NCBI GenBank assembly: GCA_002387005.1
Contig: DGKN01000197.1
Span: 7,423 to 14,243, forward strand
DNA length: 6,821 bases
Source of the DNA: Propionibacteriaceae bacterium UBA4569
GTDB taxonomy: Bacteria > Actinomycetota > Actinomycetes > Propionibacteriales > Propionibacteriaceae
Direction of reading: 5' to 3'
How positions within the stretch are numbered: the first letter of the stretch is position 1; every line of letters begins with the position of its first letter. Of the stretch, positions 1 to 5,709 are shown piece after piece. The notes beneath the pieces are model-generated. The model was given only the letters and a program-made list of their open reading frames with translations. It ran no database searches and was not told where the DNA came from. The position numbers and the translations under genes are program-made.

Positions 1-1035
1 GGAGTGCTCCTCCTCGGCCAGGCCGAAGAGGTTCGCGGAGTAGGAGATCTGGGTCTTCACCTCCTTCTTGCAGTAGCCGTAGTAGTTGTCGGCGATGAGG
101 GTGACGATGACGCCGCGCTCGTCGCGTGCACAGACCTTGAAGGCCTGCCCGCCGTTGTAGCGCTCGTCCTCGGAGCTCCAGCACATGCCGTCGCGCTTCT
201 GCCGGTCCGTGGCCTGGTCGAAGTGCGGGAGGCCGAGTTCCTTCTTGGTCATCGCGGTCAGGTGCGGTGCCAAGATCACGGCGCCGGTGGTTCCGGTCCA
301 GCCCTCCGGGTCGAGCGAAGCGTCGTTCTCGGGCAGGTGCGGGTCGCCGCCGTTGCCGAAGATGCCCTCGACGAAGTCGAGGTTCGAGACCAGACCGCCG
401 GGGACGATGAACCGGACCTCCATGGTCCGCTCGTCGGTGAACCCGGGCACGGCGGGGACGACCAGTGGGCGCAGCAGCAACGAGACGAAGCAGGCAGCCT
501 GCTCGGTCTGGTTGGCGGTGAAGGGGACGACCATCGCCTCACGCGGCGGGTTCATCGCGCCTTCCATCAGCCGGGCGAAGACCCCGCGCGGGACCGCCAG
601 TTTGTCGTCCGGGATCGGCAGCCCTCCCTCGACCACGTGGAAGACGCCGGCGGTGGTGCGACGGTCGTTCGCGGGGTTGTGCAGCACGCCGTTCGCGACG
701 CGGTAGGAGCTCAGCAGCTCGGAGTGGAACTCGTCCCCGTCGTGTGGCAGAGACAGCGCGCGGGCCATCCCGGGGGTGTCGAGGACGAGCGTCTGGCGAG
801 GCAGTTGCGGCTGCACGTCCAGGCCGGAGAGGTAGTCGTCCACGAAGTCCTGGATGCGCTGGTCGGCGGCGCACAAGCGCTCACCGAGGCGGCGGGAGAG
901 CTCGCGCTGGCGCGAAATGATCGGCTCGAGCAATCGCTGACCCTGTTCAACGGACGCGTCTGCGGCGAGCGGCTGGCCGATCAGGGCCAGGCGCAGGTTG
1001 ATGGCGGCGGTGAGGTCTTGCTGCGTGGAAGCCAT
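1..1035 (-). CDS. Large protein, N-terminal 345 residues only; probable PPi-type phosphoenolpyruvate carboxykinase
   Basis: The frame is open from an ATG at 1035 to the window edge (345 codons, no stop), so the gene is cut at its C-terminal side. No signal peptide or membrane segment is seen, so it should be cytosolic. The N-terminus (about residues 1-75) is helical-looking and rich in Gln, Arg and Leu. Near the cut end a highly structured stretch (residues 316-345) reads DNYYGYCKKEVKTQISYSAN followed by LFG and an acidic EEEHS. I recall this block from the long (about 1,100 residue) actinobacterial and amoebal family that includes diphosphate-dependent PEP carboxykinase (PEP + Pi + CO2 to oxaloacetate + PPi, the carboxytransphosphorylase of propionibacteria). 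That assignment is from memory and is not proven, because most of the protein lies outside the window. The Shine-Dalgarno site before the ATG is weak (only a GGA about 4 nt upstream), so the exact start is uncertain. It lies downstream of ald on the same strand, separated by two stem-loops. Confidence 0.55.
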   Translation of the reverse strand, partial: MASTQQDLTAAINLRLALIGQPLAADASVEQGQRLLEPIISRQRELSRRLGERLCAADQRIQDFVDDYLSGLDVQPQLPRQTLVLDTPGMARALSLPHDGDEFHSELLSSYRVANGVLHNPANDRRTTAGVFHVVEGGLPIPDDKLAVPRGVFARLMEGAMNPPREAMVVPFTANQTEQAACFVSLLLRPLVVPAVPGFTDERTMEVRFIVPGGLVSNLDFVEGIFGNGGDPHLPENDASLDPEGWTGTTGAVILAPHLTAMTKKELGLPHFDQATDRQKRDGMCWSSEDERYNGGQAFKVCARDERGVIVTLIADNYYGYCKKEVKTQISYSANLFGLAEEEHS

Positions 1036-1126
1036 GGGTCCATTCAAACCCGGGCGCCTGGCGCCTGGACGGGCGGGGTCGCTTTCGGTCGATGGATGGA
1101 CATTCCAGGTCGGGTGGCGGGCCGTG

Positions 1127-1150
1127 CTGCTGGGAATCGGACGCCAGCAG
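1127..1150 (-). terminator. Second stem-loop downstream of ald
   Basis: A perfect 7-bp inverted repeat, CTGCTGG at 1127-1133 and CCAGCAG at 1144-1150, encloses a 10-nt loop. It lies about 60 nt past the ald stop and just beyond the first stem-loop. There is no T-run after it on the minus strand. It could help terminate ald or act as a processing or operator site, and the role is inferred from position only. Confidence 0.3.
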
Positions 1151-1161
1151 GCCTGTTCGGC

Positions 1162-1187
1162 GATTGGACCGTGCAAATGGCCCAATC
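1162..1187 (-). terminator. Probable rho-independent-like terminator of ald
   Basis: The arms GATTGG (1162-1167) and CCAATC (1182-1187) form a stem that starts 22 nt past the ald stop codon. In the minus-strand RNA the next pair is a G-U wobble followed by two C-G pairs, giving nine continuous pairs with an 8-nt loop. In plus-strand RNA the same position is an A-C mismatch. This asymmetry favours function in the ald transcript. No U-tract follows, which is common for candidate terminators in high-GC actinobacteria but weakens the call. Confidence 0.45.
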
Positions 1188-1209
1188 CGTCCGGTTTTCA
1201 GCCGCTGGT

Positions 1210-2325
1210 TCAGCCCAGGACGTCCTCCAGCTGGCTCAGCGGCAGGTCGAAGGCCTCGGCGACACCGGGGGTCGCGAGCTTCCCGTCGGTGGTGTTGACG
1301 CCCTTGGCGAGCGCCACATTCTCGCGGCAGGCCCGCTGCCAGCCCTTGTCAGCGAGCTGGACGGCGTAGGGCAGCGTCGAGTTGGTCAGCGCCCAGGTGG
1401 ACGTGTTGGGCACCGCGCCCGGCATGTTCGCGACGCAGTAGAAGATCGAGTGGTGGACGCCGAAGGTCGGGTCGTCGTGGGTGGTCGGACGGGAGTCCTC
1501 GAAGCAGCCGCCCTGGTCGATCGCCACGTCCACCAACACCGCACCGGGCTTCATCTGCGCCACCATCTCGTTGGTGACCAGCTTGGGGGCCCGCGCTCCC
1601 GGCACCAGCACCGTGCCGATCACCAGGTCGGCCTCGCAGACGTGCTGGCGCACCGCCAGCGACGAGCTGGCCAGGGCATGCACCTTGTTGCCGTAACGCC
1701 AGTAGGCGTGGCGGAGCTTCTCCAGATCGACGTCCAGCATCGTCACGTCCGCCCCCATGCCCATCGAGATCTGGGCCGCATTCTGGCCCGCGACGCCAGC
1801 TCCGAGGATGACGACCTTGGCCTGTTGCACGCCGCCGACGCCGCCCAGCAGGACTCCGCGTCCGCCGGCCGCCTTCATCAGCTGCGCCGCCCCGACCTGC
1901 GGCGCGAGACAGCCAGCCACCTCGCTCATCGGGTACAGCAACGGCAGCGCACCATTGGCCGACTGCACCGTCTCGTAGGCGATCGCCGTGGTGCCGGCTG
2001 CCAGCAGGGCGTCGGTCTGCGGCCGGTCGGCGGCCAGGTGCAGGTAGGTGAACAACACCAGGTCGTCGCGCAGGAACCCGTACTCGGCCTCCACCGGTTC
2101 CTTGACCTTCATCACCATCTCGCCGGCCTGCCAGGTCTGCTCGGCGTCGGGAAGGATCGTCGCGCCCTGGGCGGCGTACTCCTCGTCCGTGATGGACGAA
2201 CCGGCCCCGGCTCCGGCCTGGACGAAGACCTCGTGGCCGTGCTGGACGAGTTCGTGCACCCCGACGGGCGTGATGGCGACGCGATATTCGCGGTTCTTGA
2301 CCTCGGTGGGCACGGAAATCTTCAT
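1210..2325 (-). CDS. ald: Alanine dehydrogenase
   Basis: This encodes a 371-residue cytosolic enzyme that interconverts L-alanine + NAD+ + water and pyruvate + ammonium + NADH. The length equals that usual for the family (about 371). Expected residues are present: Arg15 in the N-terminal EYRVAITP block, Lys75 in VMKVKEP, His96 in TYLHLA, the NAD-binding GAGVAG loop at 175-180, the acidic Asp198 at the end of the following strand, and Asp270 in DVAIDQGG. The start is the ATG at 2325, which has GAAAGG nine nt upstream. A longer frame from 2364 would add 13 residues absent from the family and would overlap the promoter. It has its own promoter just upstream and a stem-loop after its stop, so it is probably expressed mainly as a single gene, with possible read-through from the glycosylase. 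Its role may be nitrogen assimilation, alanine catabolism, or NADH recycling under low oxygen. No regulator is in the window. Confidence 0.96.
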   Translation of the reverse strand: MKISVPTEVKNREYRVAITPVGVHELVQHGHEVFVQAGAGAGSSITDEEYAAQGATILPDAEQTWQAGEMVMKVKEPVEAEYGFLRDDLVLFTYLHLAADRPQTDALLAAGTTAIAYETVQSANGALPLLYPMSEVAGCLAPQVGAAQLMKAAGGRGVLLGGVGGVQQAKVVILGAGVAGQNAAQISMGMGADVTMLDVDLEKLRHAYWRYGNKVHALASSSLAVRQHVCEADLVIGTVLVPGARAPKLVTNEMVAQMKPGAVLVDVAIDQGGCFEDSRPTTHDDPTFGVHHSIFYCVANMPGAVPNTSTWALTNSTLPYAVQLADKGWQRACRENVALAKGVNTTDGKLATPGVAEAFDLPLSQLEDVLG

Positions 2326-2334
2326 TGAATTCGG

Positions 2335-2340
2335 CCTTTC
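2335..2340 (-). promoter_or_regulatory. Ribosome binding site of ald
   Basis: GAAAGG on the minus strand, nine nt before the ATG at 2325. It decides the start in favour of the 371-residue form. Confidence 0.7.
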
Positions 2341-2365
2341 TCGACACTTTCTGGTGTGTGACACG

Positions 2366-2395
2366 AGGCTAGGACTGCGGCGCGGCGGCGGTCAA
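2366..2395 (-). promoter_or_regulatory. Predicted sigma-A-type promoter of ald
   Basis: On the minus strand, TTGACC (2395-2390) resembles the -35 consensus TTGACA. TAGCCT (2371-2366) fits the actinobacterial -10 pattern TAnnnT. The spacer is 18 nt. Transcription would begin near 2359, about 34 nt before the ald start codon. The -35 box contains the TGA stop codon of the upstream glycosylase gene. A small dyad GTGT-G-ACAC (2356-2364) sits on the expected transcription start and could be an operator half, but this is weak. Confidence 0.55.
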
Positions 2396-2823
2396 TGGGC
2401 CCTTTCCCAGGCCTCGACCCCGCCGGGAACGCTGGTGAACAAGGGATGTGGACGTGCGTCGCGCTCGGGCAGCTTCGCGCGCCAGTCAGGCTGGCGGACG
2501 ATGACCTTGGCGCGGAGGTGCTCCAGCTCGAATTCCAGCTGCCCGGTGGTCACCTCCAAGGCCGGGGCGAGAATCGGCTCCGAGAACACCCGGGAGCGGT
2601 CGAAGCGATAGCCCCGGGCGTCGGCCTCGTCGGCGAGGGCCAGCAACCAGGCAGCGACCGCCTGCGGTGGCTGGGGGTGCGCACGGAAACGGTCCAGCTG
2701 GGGATGGTTGCGGTAGCCCTTGGTCCGCTCCAGCAACACCGCCTGTGCCAGCAGGCCCTCACGCCAGCCGGCCACCAGCGCGGCTCGGTCGAGCAGTTGT
2801 GGGTGCAGGCTCCACAGCCGCAC
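2392..2823 (-). CDS. Pyrimidine-dimer DNA glycosylase (T4 DenV / endonuclease V) family protein
   Basis: The product has 143 residues, close to the 138 of T4 endonuclease V. It starts MRLWSLHP, as I recall for the bacterial branch of the Pyr_excise family. The WRE at residues 20-22 lines up with the Arg22-Glu23 pair of DenV, where the Glu is catalytic. A YRNHPQLDRF block follows at 37-46. The C-terminal HLRAKVIVRQPDW (102-114) resembles the RLDEKIAQRPTW segment of DenV. The family cuts DNA at cyclobutane pyrimidine dimers through glycosylase and AP-lyase steps. Here residue 2 is Arg rather than the Thr whose amino group is the nucleophile in DenV, so activity is not certain. The start is a GTG at 2823, two nt after the TGA of the SDR gene, with GAGG seven nt upstream inside the SDR coding end, so translation is probably coupled. 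No promoter of its own is seen. The family call is from recognition by eye. Confidence 0.75.
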   Translation of the reverse strand: MRLWSLHPQLLDRAALVAGWREGLLAQAVLLERTKGYRNHPQLDRFRAHPQPPQAVAAWLLALADEADARGYRFDRSRVFSEPILAPALEVTTGQLEFELEHLRAKVIVRQPDWRAKLPERDARPHPLFTSVPGGVEAWERAH

Positions 2824-2825
2824 CC

Positions 2826-3773
2826 TCAGACCTCGTTGTTCTTGCGGGCGGCGCGGTCTCCCAGAGTCGTCAGCCGGTCGACCAGCGGGGACGAGAGGCG
2901 CTCCCGGGCGACCGATCCGGGGACCACCTCGGGATCGTCACCGGTGGGCAACAGGCGACTGGCCAACCCCATCGCCCGCACGGTCAACGACGGGGCGAGA
3001 CCGTGCACCCGCGAGCCGACCTGGGCCAGCGGTGAGATGTGCACCACCGGACGTCCGCGCACCACCCCGTCCACCATCTTTTTGGTGGCGCGCTCGGCGT
3101 CCATCGAGAGCAGCGGCAGCGAGGCCGAGGGCCCGAACCAGGCGTACTGCTTGGCGGGATCGCCGTAGAAGGTGGCCTGGGTGTGGGAACCGGTTCGCAT
3201 CAGGCCGGGCACCAGCGTGGTGGCGGTGACGCCCGTCCCCGCGAGTTCGGCCGACAGGCCCTCGACCAGGCCGACGGCACCGAACTTGGCGACGTTGTAG
3301 GGCAGCAGGCGCGGCGGGGAGACCTTGCCGCCGATGGAGGTGACGACGCCGAATCGGCCCGAACCCCGCTCGACCATCTTCGGCAGCACGGCCAGGGCCA
3401 GATTGATCGGACCCCACAACATCACGTCGATGGCCTGCTCGAAGTGTTGATGGGTGGTCGCCTGCCAGGGCCCCACCTGGATGATCCCGGCGACGTGGAC
3501 GGCGGCGTCGATCGCGCCGAACTCTCTCCACGTCCGTTCGACGAAGGCGCTCACCGCGTCCTGGTCGGCGACGTCGCAGGGCTGGGTCAGCACGCGCGTC
3601 CCGGGGACCTCGCCCGCCAGGTGCGCCGCGGCCTGATCCAGGCTGGCCTGGCTGCGGGCGCACAGGGCCAGGTCATAGCCCCGCCGGGCGAACTCGGTCG
3701 CCATCAGCAGCCCCAGACCGCGGGAAGCTCCGGCGACCAGGGCAACGGGTCGCGTAGTGGTGTCGTCGGACAA
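2826..3773 (-). CDS. Short-chain dehydrogenase/reductase (SDR), NADP(H)-type
   Basis: This 315-residue cytosolic oxidoreductase has a classical Rossmann SDR core. The cofactor loop AGASRGLG is at residues 14-21. Arg18 and Arg40 (in LALCAR) suggest NADP(H) rather than NAD(H). The acidic CDV is at 66-68, and catalytic Ser146, Tyr159 and Lys163 have the usual 13-residue Ser-Tyr gap and YxxxK. Two positions are unusual: the NAAG motif reads HVAG (93-96), and the Asn of the catalytic tetrad is Met118 in DVMLWGP. A tail of about 60 residues after the core (from around 255) is longer than in minimal SDRs. The substrate cannot be told from sequence. The start chosen is TTG at 3773, preceded by AAAGGAG with five nt spacing and placing the Rossmann strand at the normal distance. 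The frame stays open to 3911, but that extension has no motif. It is the first gene of a two-gene unit with the glycosylase and is divergent from glpA. Confidence 0.88.
   Translation of the reverse strand: MSDDTTTRPVALVAGASRGLGLLMATEFARRGYDLALCARSQASLDQAAAHLAGEVPGTRVLTQPCDVADQDAVSAFVERTWREFGAIDAAVHVAGIIQVGPWQATTHQHFEQAIDVMLWGPINLALAVLPKMVERGSGRFGVVTSIGGKVSPPRLLPYNVAKFGAVGLVEGLSAELAGTGVTATTLVPGLMRTGSHTQATFYGDPAKQYAWFGPSASLPLLSMDAERATKKMVDGVVRGRPVVHISPLAQVGSRVHGLAPSLTVRAMGLASRLLPTGDDPEVVPGSVARERLSSPLVDRLTTLGDRAARKNNEV
2831..2834 (-). promoter_or_regulatory. Ribosome binding site of the glycosylase gene, inside the SDR coding end
   Basis: GAGG on the minus strand lies seven nt before the GTG at 2823 and falls within the last codons of the SDR. 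It supports the GTG start and coupling of the two genes. Confidence 0.5.
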
Positions 3774-3778
3774 CAGGA

Positions 3779-3785
3779 CTCCTTT
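3779..3785 (-). promoter_or_regulatory. Ribosome binding site that fixes the TTG start of the SDR gene
   Basis: AAAGGAG on the minus strand, five nt before TTG at 3773. No ATG or GTG in frame lies at a suitable distance, so the rare TTG start is preferred. The CTG codon just before it would be only two nt from the site. Confidence 0.7.
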
Positions 3786-3875
3786 GGCGTGAGCGGTCCC
3801 TCCAGAGTGACCATTCTCGCCCGCCAGCGCAAGGGCACCTTGTGGGTGACGACCGCCCGCGCGGCCACCGGACGC

Positions 3876-3889
3876 TGAACGTACGTGCA
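3876..3889. promoter_or_regulatory. Candidate operator: 14-bp imperfect palindrome with ACGTACGT core
   Basis: TGAACGTACGTGCA is its own reverse complement except at one symmetric pair of positions (12 of 14 bases match). The central ACGTACGT (3879-3886) is perfect. It lies about 105 nt before the SDR start codon and about 70 nt upstream of the proposed glpA -10 box. Its position between divergent genes fits a dimeric regulator site. The regulator is unknown. Confidence 0.4.
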
Positions 3890-3931
3890 ACACCACTGCG
3901 CAGGGGTGCACGAGCGCCTGAATCCCCTACT

Positions 3932-3958
3932 GGGTGGTGCAATGGCGGGGGGTGGTGC
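3932..3958. repeat. 9-bp direct repeat GGGTGGTGC x2 in the glpA promoter
   Basis: GGGTGGTGC occurs at 3932-3940 and 3950-3958, with starts 18 bp apart (close to two helical turns less three bp). The copies overlap the proposed -35 region and the base just before the -10 box of glpA. This placement fits a regulator binding two tandem sites, but it could be chance in G-rich DNA. Confidence 0.35.
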
Positions 3959-3965
3959 CTAGGCT
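3937..3965 (+). promoter_or_regulatory. Predicted glpA promoter
   Basis: TAGGCT (3960-3965) fits the -10 pattern TAnnnT. With a 17-nt spacer the -35 hexamer is GTGCAA (3937-3942), a poor match to TTGACA, which would suit a promoter that needs an activator. Transcription would start near 3972, leaving a leader of about 43 nt. Confidence 0.4.
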
Positions 3966-4000
3966 CTCAGTGACTTCGGTGGGCACTGGGGCCCATCACA

Positions 4001-4008
4001 GAGGGGAG
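4001..4008 (+). promoter_or_regulatory. Ribosome binding site of glpA
   Basis: GAGGGGAG lies six nt before the ATG at 4015. It decides against the upstream in-frame GTG at 3934, which has no such site and lies within the promoter. Confidence 0.8.
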
Positions 4009-4014
4009 ACCAGC

Positions 4015-5709
4015 ATGAGCAGGTTGCAGGCCGACGTGGTCGTGGTCGGCGGCGGCGCGACCGGCGCTGGCGTCGTGCGCGACGTCGCGATGCGCGGCTA
4101 CAAGGCGATCCTGGTGGACCGCGCCGACCTGGGCCAGGGGACGACGGGCCGCTATCACGGCCTGTTGCACTCCGGCGGACGCTATGTGGTCTCCGACCCC
4201 CACTCGGCCACCGAGTGCGCGCAGGAGAACGCGATCATCACGCGCATCCACGCCGACGCCGTCGAGGCCACCGGGGGCCTGTTCGTCGTCACCCCCGAGG
4301 ACACCGAGGAGCACGCCGACAAGTTCCAGGCCGCCTCCGACGCGACCAAGGTTCCCTGCGAGGAGATCTCGATCGCGGACGCGTTGCGCCGCGAGCCCCG
4401 CCTGAACCCCGGCATCAAGCGAGCCTTCGCCGTCCAGGACGGCACCGTCGACGGCTGGCAGATGGTCTGGGGCGCGGCACACTCCGCGATGGACCATGGC
4501 GCCACCGTGCTGCCCTATCACGCGGTCGAGAAGATCACCCGCGACGGTGATCAGGTCACCGGCGTCATCTGCCGCGACCTGAAGAAGAACGAACAGGTGA
4601 CCATCGACTGCCGCTTCGTCATCAACGCTGGCGGTCCATGGGCCGGCCAGATCGCCGCCATGGCCGACTGCCCCGGCGTCGAGGTCGTGCCCGGCCGCGG
4701 CATCATGATCGCGATGAACCACCGGCTGGTGAACACCGTCGTCAACCGGTGCATCTACCCGGCCGACGGCGACATCCTCGTCCCCGTGCACACCGTCTGC
4801 ATCATCGGCACCACGGACGTGAAGGTGGATGACCCCGACAAGCTCGCCATCCCGCGCGACGAGGTGCAGCAGATGCTGGACGCCGGCGAGGCACTGATCC
4901 CGGGCTTCCGCCAGGCGCGCGCGGTGCACGCCTGGTCGGGTGCCCGTCCGCTGGTGAAGGACTCCCGCGTCGCGCTCACCGACACTCGCCACATGAGCCG
5001 CGGCATGAGCATCCTCGACCACGAGGAGCGCGACGGCGTGAAGGGACTGCTGACCATCTCGGGCGGCAAGCTCACCACCTACCGCCTGATGGCCAAGAAC
5101 ATCACTGACATCATGTGCGAGCAGCTCGGCGATGACCGTCCGTGCACCACCGACACCGAGGCGGTGCCGAAGTCGGAGAGCGGCAAGAACTACGTGGTCA
5201 CCCACCGGTTGGAGGAGCGCGAGCACGACCGTCTCGAGGACCAGATCATCTGTGAGTGTGAGCTGCTCAGCAAGAAGATGCTGACCGGTTTGATGGACGA
5301 CCACCCGGAGGCCACCTTCGACGACCTGCGGCGCCAGCTGCGTCTGGGCATGGGCCCCTGTCAGGGAGGTTTCTGCTCCACCCGTGCGGCCGGCATCGCC
5401 GTCGAGCACGGCTTCGCCGACACCGCCGGTGCCACCGAGCAGCTGCGGCTCTTCCTCAAGAACCGTTGGATGGGCCTGTGGCCGATCCTCTACGGAGACC
5501 AGGTGCGCCAGACCGCGCTCGACAACTGGATCTTCAAGGGAACGCTCGACATCGAGCACCTGCCGGAGGGCGCGGCCGTGATCCCGGGTGAGGACAAGGA
5601 GCAGTTTGCCGTCCCGGACACACAACCGGACGCAACACCACCCGCCGACGAGACCGGTTACGCAGAGACGATCGAGGCCAACACCTTCCAGGAAGGAGCC
5701 ACGCGATGA
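4015..5709 (+). CDS. glpA: Anaerobic glycerol-3-phosphate dehydrogenase, subunit A
   Basis: This is a 564-residue FAD flavoprotein that oxidises sn-glycerol-3-phosphate to dihydroxyacetone phosphate. With GlpB and the membrane anchor GlpC it passes electrons to menaquinone for anaerobic respiration. The N-terminal dinucleotide fold has VVVVGGGATGAG (8-19). Family blocks GRYHGLLHSGGRY (45-57), INAGGPWAG and ISGGKLTTYR (348-357) follow. The C-terminal BFD-like [2Fe-2S] domain carries four cysteines: Cys413 and Cys415 in CEC, Cys449 and Cys454 in CQGGFC. This domain separates GlpA from the aerobic GlpD. Collinear similarity to E. coli GlpA, recalled from memory, runs through to the WPILYGDQ region near the end. 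E. coli GlpA is 542 residues, and the extra length here is mostly an acidic, Pro/Thr-rich tail at 524-564. The start is ATG 4015 with a strong ribosome site. The stop overlaps the glpB start (ATGA). No signal peptide is seen, so it should sit on the inner face of the membrane through GlpC. Confidence 0.96.
   Translation: MSRLQADVVVVGGGATGAGVVRDVAMRGYKAILVDRADLGQGTTGRYHGLLHSGGRYVVSDPHSATECAQENAIITRIHADAVEATGGLFVVTPEDTEEHADKFQAASDATKVPCEEISIADALRREPRLNPGIKRAFAVQDGTVDGWQMVWGAAHSAMDHGATVLPYHAVEKITRDGDQVTGVICRDLKKNEQVTIDCRFVINAGGPWAGQIAAMADCPGVEVVPGRGIMIAMNHRLVNTVVNRCIYPADGDILVPVHTVCIIGTTDVKVDDPDKLAIPRDEVQQMLDAGEALIPGFRQARAVHAWSGARPLVKDSRVALTDTRHMSRGMSILDHEERDGVKGLLTISGGKLTTYRLMAKNITDIMCEQLGDDRPCTTDTEAVPKSESGKNYVVTHRLEEREHDRLEDQIICECELLSKKMLTGLMDDHPEATFDDLRRQLRLGMGPCQGGFCSTRAAGIAVEHGFADTAGATEQLRLFLKNRWMGLWPILYGDQVRQTALDNWIFKGTLDIEHLPEGAAVIPGEDKEQFAVPDTQPDATPPADETGYAETIEANTFQEGATR

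Larger units (their letters stand above)
3774..4014. promoter_or_regulatory. Divergent intergenic control region between the SDR gene and glpA
   Basis: This 241-bp gap contains no gene. It must carry promoters for both directions. A reasonable glpA promoter is visible near 3937-3965. For the SDR direction I find no convincing pair: TTGCGC (3832-3827) with CACTCT (3809-3804), spacer 17, is a weak candidate only. The region also holds a 14-bp imperfect palindrome at 3876-3889, a 9-bp direct repeat at 3932-3958, a G6 run at 3947-3952, and a CAGTG/CACTG inverted repeat at 3968-3988 that may fold in the glpA leader. Confidence 0.6.

Noticed and set aside
1053..1066. GGCGCCT tandem duplication upstream of the large gene
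   Set aside because: Only two 7-bp units in very G/C-rich DNA; likely chance, with no evidence of a regulatory role.
4..2328. A 774-codon open frame on the plus strand opposite ald and the large gene
   Set aside because: It is antisense to two well-supported genes, its product is rich in Gly, Val, Arg and His as expected from reverse-reading G/C-ending codons, and it has no recognisable motif.
2344..2364. ACAC/GTGT and GTGT-G-ACAC dyads in the ald leader as an Lrp/AsnC-type operator
   Set aside because: Arms of four bases are too short to claim an operator; mentioned only as a weak remark with the promoter.
3039..3878. A 279-codon plus-strand frame opposite the SDR gene
   Set aside because: Its composition is that of an antisense shadow and the opposite strand carries intact SDR motifs.
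3774..3911. Upstream extension of the SDR by 46 residues
   Set aside because: No motif or ribosome site supports it, and AAAGGAG sits correctly before the TTG at 3773.
3934..4014. Upstream GTG start adding 27 residues to GlpA
   Set aside because: It would begin inside the predicted promoter and repeat region, lacks a ribosome site, and pushes the FAD loop away from the N-terminus where the family has it.
3967..5625. A 552-codon open frame on the minus strand opposite glpA
   Set aside because: It mirrors the glpA codons, shows a Val/Leu/Asp/His-rich artefact composition and has no domain; glpA is unambiguous.
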